A DNA stretch of 64,000 nucleotides. Source: Hevea brasiliensis (lineage: Eukaryota; Streptophyta; Magnoliopsida; Malpighiales; Euphorbiaceae). The notes under the pieces are model-generated. The model had not been told where the DNA came from. It worked only from the letters and a program-made list of their open reading frames with translations, and ran no database searches. Made by a program: the position numbers and the translations under genes. Of the stretch, positions 57,888 through 64,000 are shown in pieces (positions within the stretch are counted from its first letter, which is position 1; every line of letters begins with the position of its first letter). The DNA lies in contig NC_079496.1 of assembly GCF_030052815.1 (NCBI RefSeq), positions 42,681,593 through 42,745,592 of the forward strand, in the 5' to 3' direction.

Positions 57888-59917
57888 GTTAGTGCATATA
57901 TACACTTAAAACTTTTAATTTCTATGTTAAGGACTTGAAACCAACAAGTATTTGTGAATGAAATGAACCAAACTCATGTGTATGTCTAATATAGAATTCG
58001 GCAGCCCTATTGAAGGTATAGGAATAAGTGTTTTGTTGGTCTTAAAGTGGACTAAAAATGATGTTGAGGATATATATATATATATAGGTGATGAATTGGT
58101 ATGCTAACTAAGGCACCTTGTAGAAATTATATTGTGAAGCTAGGGTTTTGGGAAGTAAAAATTAGCTTGGCTTATGAAATTGTTAAAGCACATCCTAATG
58201 GTCAATTAGTGACCATTTGAAGGAATTTGACCTTAATTGGGACTGGAATGAAGCATGGCAAAGGGAAGGTGTGTGCTGCCTAGAGGGTGCAGAATGGTGA
58301 CTGAAAATTCAGTCCAATTACACAGCCATAACTTTGGCTGTGTTAGTCCAATTGGTGTTTGGCCAATTGGACATGAAACTAGGTTTATAATGGCACAGTT
58401 TTGCTGAAGAAACCATGCCCAAAGGACCAAAGCAAGAGGACCAAAACTTGGCCCCAATCCAGAACCCTGAAACTGATTCTGCAGAATTGGCCAAGTGAAC
58501 AGTAACTGTTCATTTGGCCATAACTCACTGTAGATTTGGTCAATTGACCTGAAAGTTTTACAGAAACAAGTTAAGACATAGACAAACAACTTTCTTGAAG
58601 GAACCTACCCCAAATTATGGCCAGAACCCATCCAACCAAGCGACTCTAGTTACTGTTCATGCACTATAGATATGGTAATTTTCTGCAGAATGCACATTCG
58701 GCCAGCTTGGGTCTTTGGACCATATCTAGAGCTACAAAACTCCAAATGGAGTGATTCAAAAAAGGAAATTCAACTAGACAAAATAAGGAACAACTTTCAT
58801 GTTTTACATTTCTTCAAATTCCTACAGTAACAGTGTCCAATGGAACAGTGAAGTTGACTCACCAAAACTGAAAATTCTGCTTGTGTTGAGTTACACTTTG
58901 GAATGGTATTAACACTTAATGCCAACAAGTTTTAAACACCAAATGTGGTATGTTGGGAGTGCCAAAGTCATTGTACACATTTTTATTCTAAAAGTCAACA
59001 TTTTTGTTAACCAATGATGAATAGTGACACCAAAAATTTGAAATTCACAAATTGAAGAATTTAAAAGTTTCAAATGCCCTAGTATACCTAACAAGATTGG
59101 TTTGGATAGTTTGGCACGCTAGTAGGGTTCAGTTAGCAGTACTGCACATGGCAAAAATGCCATTCTGTGATTTCATGGCTTTTAGCCATTCTGACTTTGC
59201 ATTGAGACTTGGCCTTGTGCCTGAGATTATTTACAGCTTGGTAGTCGCTCTGCACACCGGGTGATGCATATGCGACCGATGGTGTGACGGCCCGAGGTAC
59301 TAGATACCCAGTGCCAGTTTACCCATTATCCAGTCCAGTCGTCTAGTGTAGGTTACTTGGGCAACCAAATGAATGAAAATGAGCAATGTAGAAGAAATAA
59401 ATGAATGGATATACAAATACATGACAAACAAAACATGTACATGCAATACATATTTATATCTGTTATTTCTTGATATTTTATTATTGCACCACTAAGCATT
59501 ATTGCTTAGCGCGTTGCTTTTGCCACGCGTAGGTACTGGAGATCCTGATCGTGAGCCCGTGAGACCACGATCGGGTGAGTCCATCCTGCAGATTCTGCAG
59601 CGTCTGCGTGTCACCTCACTACCTGCAGTGCATTGGTAGGGCACTAGGTGTCATTTTGTCATATTGATATTTTGTAGCAGATTTTTACTTTTTCATATGT
59701 ATTTGAACTCATGGAATATATTTTGATGTCCATGTAAATAATGAAAGTTATGACTATGAATGCAAAATTTGAGCATGTATTTATCGCTTATATATGAGAA
59801 ATGGATGTTTGTGAAATGAAAAGATTATTGAGAATTTGCTATTGAGAAATATTGTTGAGATTTTGGATATTGGAGTTTGAGATGATGGAATAAAAATATT
59901 GGAAGTGTTTTTAACAG
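57888..59917 (+). other. Putative leader intron in A3 5' LTR
   Basis: GT...AG, 2030 bp, same boundaries as the other family-A LTRs. Confidence 0.45.
59492..59509 (+). other. Conserved LTR stem-loop, A3 copy
   Basis: CTAAGCATTATTGCTTAG next to GCACCA, 637 nt from the LTR end. Perfect 7-bp stem with a 4-nt loop. Confidence 0.55.
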
Positions 59918-60151
59918 GTTCCGAAGAACGGTTTTCTCCGTTTTTAGCCGGTACTCCGCCGGATTTTCTTTAAAATTTTCAGAACCTTAAATGAATGATA
60001 CTTTTGATAAATGGTTTAAATAAATTTTATTTCATAAATTATATGCAAAAGCATGATATAAATTAATTGAGGAATATTAGAGTGTGCCGGTACACCGTGT
60101 GGCATTACTTTCTCGGGTATACTGTACACGGGTAAGGGGTGTCACATTTAG

Positions 60152-60163
60152 TGGTATCAGAGC
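60152..60163 (+). other. Primer binding site of A3
   Basis: Perfect iMet-type TGGTATCAGAGC, 5 nt after the LTR end. Confidence 0.95.
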
Positions 60164-60273
60164 ACGGTTTAGGCGTTTCTGGGCCTAGATTGAGTCCATA
60201 CCATGCATTGCATTTATAAGAGTCGAGGTGACACTAACGCAGATCTGTTTATCCTTCTTATTTTGAATAGGAT

Positions 60274-61500
60274 ATGGACCCTTCATCTCAGAGAGCCGTT
60301 GAGGAGGAAGTGGAGAGTCATGCTCCACCTGAAGCAGATGAGACTGTTGGCATCTGAGAATCAGCTCCGCCAGCTCAAGCAGAGCCTCGCCAGCCTCCAC
60401 AGCCATGTTTCAAGAAATGGTGACTTCTTTAGACAAATGGCCGGGTAATGCCAAGAAGACCACCACCACCACCACTCTCCACGCAGTAAATCACACTGAA
60501 AGGCTAAGGAAGTTTGGAGTCGTGGACTTCTATGACAAGAGAGAAGATGATTCATGGTGAGAATTGGTTGAATGTAATGAGCAGAGTACTAAAACAACTT
60601 CACCGCACTCCAGAGCAAAACACGAAGTCGCCATCTCCTTACCGCAAGACGATGCTTATGAGTGGTGGGACACCGTGTCCAGTGAAGTGCAAATGTAAGT
60701 CAGAATCCGGGACTTCTTCCTCTCTCAATTCAAGAAGAAATATGTGGGTACTGTATACGGAAGAGAGAAGAAGAGAGTTTATTAACTTGAGGCAGAGACG
60801 GTTGTCAAGGATGAATATGAGAAGGAATTTGTCCGATTGAGCCATTATGGAAGGGAGATAGTCCCTAATGAAGCTGAAAGATGCAAGAGATTTGAAGAGG
60901 GACTAAATGATAACATCAAGATCCAGCTCACTGCCTTGGGAATCACAGAATTTACCAAGTTAGTGGAAGCTGCAATAAAGGTGGAAAAAGTAAGAATCAG
61001 TGAGCAGACCAGAAGGGATAGACAGCAGAAGAGGGGACCAGGTCAGTCTAGTTCCGCTCCTGGATTTGGGAAGAAGTTTAAGGGTCCTCCTGCACAGAGT
61101 TCGGGTCAGCCACAGGGCCAGGGTCAGTCTCAGGGGCCCAGGCCACAGTTCACCCCTAGGAGAGGTCAGTCCACACCATCAGTGGGCAGCTCTCCAGGGA
61201 TGGGGTTCAGGGGACCAGCCCCAGCATCTTCTGCGTGTCCACACTGTCAGAAATGGCATAAGGGGGAGTGTTGGAGAGTGACTAGTGCTTGCTTGAGGTG
61301 TGGGTCAGCAGAGCATCAGTTGAGAAACTGTCCACGCAGAACTACTACAGCTGCTCCAACACAAGCAGACAGACCTGCTCCTGCACCACAGAGAGGTGGA
61401 AAATCTGGCAAGTCTGAGGCTGTTGGACCATCACAGAGGCCTGCATCTGAGCCAGCAGAGAGGCTTGACAGTAGACCACCAGCAAGGGCTTATGCTATTA
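60274..61500 (+). pseudogene. A3 gag
   Basis: ATG at 60274 (MDPSSQRAVEEEVES). The region 60350-60836 is broken into several frames, with small losses at words such as CTGCAG and CCTGG that are intact in A2. From 60837 the frame is open through YGREIVPNEAERCKRFEEG, VEAAIKVEKVRISEQ, a Q/G-rich basic linker and two intact knuckles (CPHCQKWHKGECW; CLRCGSAEHQLRNC) at about 61235-61335. It then passes without a break into protease, showing that gag and pol are one frame in this family. Confidence 0.92.
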
Positions 61501-62100
61501 GAGCTCAGGAGGAGCAAGATGCCTCAGACGTCATAAGGGGTACGTTCTTCCTCCACACTACACCTGTGCATGCATTGGTGGATCCAGGATCCACTCATTC
61601 CTACATTTGCATCAACCTACCCGTAGAAAGGGGGATACTTATAGGGGAGAGTGACCAAGACATTCTGGTCACTAATCCATTGGGCCACTGTGTAGTGGTG
61701 AACAAAGTATACAAGGGTTGCCCGTTAAGGATTCAGGGGTATGAATTCTTGGCAGACCTGATTGAGTTGCCTTTCCATGAGTTTGACGTGATTTTGGGAA
61801 TGGACTGGTTGTCACGTCATCAGGCAATAGTTGATTGCAAACTGAAGAGGATTTCTCTAAAAACTCGGAGGGTAATGAAATTACAGTTGTGGGTGAAAGG
61901 ATGATTTCTTGTCCAATGTCATCTCAACCATTGTTGCAAGAAGAATGATGAGAAAAGTCGTGAAGCCTACCTAGCACATGTGGTAGATACTAGGCGAGCT
62001 AAGCCAAACTTGAGTGACATACCCACGGTGAGAGACTTCCTAAGTATTTCTGAAGAGTTGCACAGTTTGCCACCGTAAAGGAAGTCGAATTTGCTATTGA
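61501..62100 (+). pseudogene. A3 aspartic protease
   Basis: In frame with gag to 61904. HALVDPGSTHSYICINLPV holds the catalytic aspartate; FDVILGMDWLSRHQAIVDC follows. Frame changes after 61860 and near 62040-62100 disturb the PR-RT linker. Confidence 0.92.
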
Positions 62101-62900
62101 GACAACTGCCGGATGACACCCATTTCCATTGCTCCTTATAGGATGGCACCTCATGAATTGAGGAGTTGAAAACTTCGATTGCAAGATTCTTTGGATAAGG
62201 GGTTCATACGCCCCAGTGTGTCACCATGGGGAGCTCCAGTGCTGTTTGTAAAGAAGAAGGATGGGACTTTGAGGCTATGTATTGATTACCGGCAGTTGAA
62301 TAAAGTGACTGTGAAGAACAAATATCCGTTGCCTAGAATTGATGATCTATTTGATCGATTGAAGGAAGCAGGAGTATTTTCTAAGATTGATCTCGCATCG
62401 AGGTATCATCAGTTGAGGGTGAAGGATGCAGATGTGCCAAAGACTGCATTCAGGACCCGATATGGGCATTATGAGTTCCTAGTGATGCCCTTTGGCCTAA
62501 CAAATGCACCAGCAGCATTCATGGACCTTATGAACCGTATCTTCCATCCATACTTAGATCGGTTCGTAGTGGTCTTTATTGATGATATTTTGGTGTATTC
62601 CAAGACCAGGGAAGAACATGATGAGCATTTGAGGATTGTTCTGCAAACCCAGAAAGAAAAGAAGCTGTATGCTAAGTTGTCCAAATGTGACTTTTGGCTG
62701 AATGAGATTGCATTCCTTGGACACATAGTGTCAACTGATGGGATTAGGTGGATCCCAAGAAAATAGAAGCAGTGATGGAATGGAAGCCTCCCAGAAACAC
62801 AACTGAGGTCAGAAGCTTCTTGGGGCTAGCTGGGTATTACAGAAGATTTGTGAAGGGATTTTCCCTAATAGCTGCTCCAATGACCAAGTTGTTACACAAG
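62101..62900 (+). pseudogene. A3 reverse transcriptase
   Basis: Open 62179-62766: [39 protein letters not shown] (RSG altered to ASR at a CAG-rich site), [12 protein letters not shown] and the catalytic [14 protein letters not shown] one-base loss near 62748 shifts the thumb ([17 protein letters not shown]) to another frame. Confidence 0.93.
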
Positions 62901-63480
62901 AATGTCGATTTGTTGGAATGACAAATGTCGCACCAGTTTTGAGAGGTTGAAGGCTATGTTGACAGAGGCACCGGTGTTAACACGGCCGGTGTCGAGAAAG
63001 GACTTTGTGGTCTACAGTGATGCCTCTCATAATGGGTTAGGGTGTGTATTGATGCAAGAGGGGAAGGTGGTCGCCTATGCCTCCAGGCAGTTGAGGCCAC
63101 ATGAACAGAACTACCCTACCCATGATCTAGAGCTTACAGCAATTATCTTCGCACTGAAGATATGGAGGCATTACTTGTATGGTGAAAAGTGTTACATTTA
63201 CACAGACCACAAGAGTCTAAAATATTTGCCAACTCAGAGGGAGCTCAACCTTAGACAGAGGCGATGGATTGAGTTCCTGAAGGATTATGATTGTGTAATT
63301 GACTACCATCCTGGGAAGGCAAATGTAGTTGCTGATGCTTTGAGCAGAAAATCCATAACAGCCTTGAGATCATTGAATGCCCGTCTATCTTTGGTTCGTG
63401 ATGGAGCTATCTTGGCTGAGTTGCAAGTGAGGCCAAACCTGCTACAACAGATTTTAGATGGGCAGAAGGTAGATGAGAAG
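62901..63480 (+). pseudogene. A3 RNase H
   Basis: Open in one frame with integrase from 62902: [54 protein letters not shown]. All acidic residues are visible. Confidence 0.94.
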
Positions 63481-64000
63481 CTAATGGCTATTATGAGCAA
63501 AATCCCAGAGGGAAAAGCAACTGACTATGAGGTGAAAGCAGATGGGTGTCTGTATTACAAAGGAAGACTGTGTGTACCAGATAATGGGGAATTGAAAGCC
63601 AGTATTCTAAAAGAGGCACACACCAGTGTATATGCTATGCACCCAGGAAGTACAAAGATGTATCATGACCTGAAGCTTCAGTATTGGTGGCCTGGTATGA
63701 AAAAGGACATAGCTGACTATGTGACTAAATGCTTGACATGTCAGCAAGTCAAGGCAGAACACCAAGTTCCATCAGGTTTGCTACAGCCTATACGCATACC
63801 TGAATGGAAATGGGATCGGGTCACCATGGATTTTGTAGTGGTCTACCTCTCACCCAGAAGAAACATGATGCAGCATGGGTGATAGTTGATAGATTGACAA
63901 AGTCAGCACACTTTCTGCCAGTTAGGACTGACTACTCACTAGAGAGGTTAGCAGAATTGTATATTAGTGAGATAGTTAGACTGCATGGAATTCCACTTTC
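63481..64000 (+). pseudogene. A3 integrase, N-terminal part (cut by window end)
   Basis: Zinc finger complete ([17 protein letters not shown]...CLTCQQVK) and start of the core (WDRVTMDFV). A frame break near 63835-63880 follows, then [12 protein letters not shown] and the start of the second catalytic block ([10 protein letters not shown]) at the window end. The intron position, about 160 bp further on, is not reached. Confidence 0.92.

Larger units (their letters stand above)
57026..60146 (+). repeat. A3 5' LTR (family A)
   Basis: 3121 bp, TGTAACACCCTCTC...GGGTGTCACA. TATTAAAAG at 57634 is a weak TATA candidate. Donor-like CAAG|GTTAGTGC at 57888, (TA)n at 58071-58086, the CCAATTGG pair at 58348-58370, the stem-loop at 59492-59509, acceptor TTTTTAACAG ending 59917. 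Confidence 0.95.
57026..64000 (+). mobile_element. Tekay/Del-like element A3, 5' portion
   Basis: Family A in plus orientation, the youngest layer of the stack: 5' LTR 57026-60146, PBS 60152, gag, PR, RT, RH and INT running off the window end before the intron position. Left flank is AAAAC. Most domains are long and open. Confidence 0.94.

Noticed and set aside
1..64000. Host genes, tRNA, rRNA or CRISPR
   Set aside because: All protein-like stretches are retrotransposon domains. No cloverleaf, rRNA or regular spacer-repeat array was seen; the only tRNA-related sequences are primer binding sites.

Overview
The window is plant nuclear DNA made almost entirely of LTR retrotransposons nested inside one another. 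I found no cellular gene, rRNA, tRNA or CRISPR array. Evidence for a plant host: tRNA-iMet-type primer binding sites, Tekay/Del-like Ty3/gypsy polyproteins, an Athila-type Ty3/gypsy element with its post-pol ORF, and a Ty1/copia element with a long AT-rich LTR. A eudicot is most likely; I cannot name the species from sequence alone.

Layout. (1) 1-14170: 3' end of a Ty1/copia element (pol 1-932; LTR 947-1278 and 12394-14170). Its LTR is split by a complete minus-strand Tekay-like element, A1 (1279-12393, target-site duplication AAACA). (2) 14171-14281: scrap of an older Tekay-type LTR. (3) 14282-40086: a decayed plus-strand Athila element. Its reverse transcriptase is split by minus-strand element B (19016-33624, TSD ATAGG), which itself holds a solo family-A LTR (25368-28479, TSD GACTA). 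(4) 40087-64000: a staircase of insertions open to the right. A family-C LTR fragment sits in the Athila 3' LTR, A2 (40772) sits in that fragment, element C (47871) sits in A2, and A3 (57026) sits in the 3' LTR of C and runs off the window. That is five levels.

Families. A: LTR about 3.1 kb, one gag-PR-RT-RH-INT frame with a chromodomain-like tail (A1, A2, A3, solo LTR). B: LTR about 4.6 kb. C: LTR about 4.07 kb. B and C share a stripped internal region: gag without its core domain, decayed protease, and no RT or RNase H. C additionally carries a second, nearly intact integrase and a different polypurine tract.

Most interesting signals. First, a 75-bp intron-like segment (GT...AG, 27% GC, phase 0) interrupts integrase just after the catalytic glutamate in A1. 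Its donor side is in A2, decayed versions are in B and C, and the second integrase of C lacks it. Reading through it gives a stop within a few codons. Second, all three families carry a splice-donor-like site about 0.86-0.89 kb into the LTR and a pyrimidine-rich acceptor 0.22-0.27 kb before its end, predicting a 2.0-3.5 kb leader intron. Third, a stem-loop with an A-T to G-C compensatory change lies about 630 nt from the LTR 3' end in all families. Together these suggest regulated splicing in these chromoviruses. This is inference and needs RNA data.

Caution: copies of family A differ in clusters at CAG/CTG/CCGG-type sites, and many apparent frameshifts fall there. Some 'broken' genes may reflect sequence error rather than biology.
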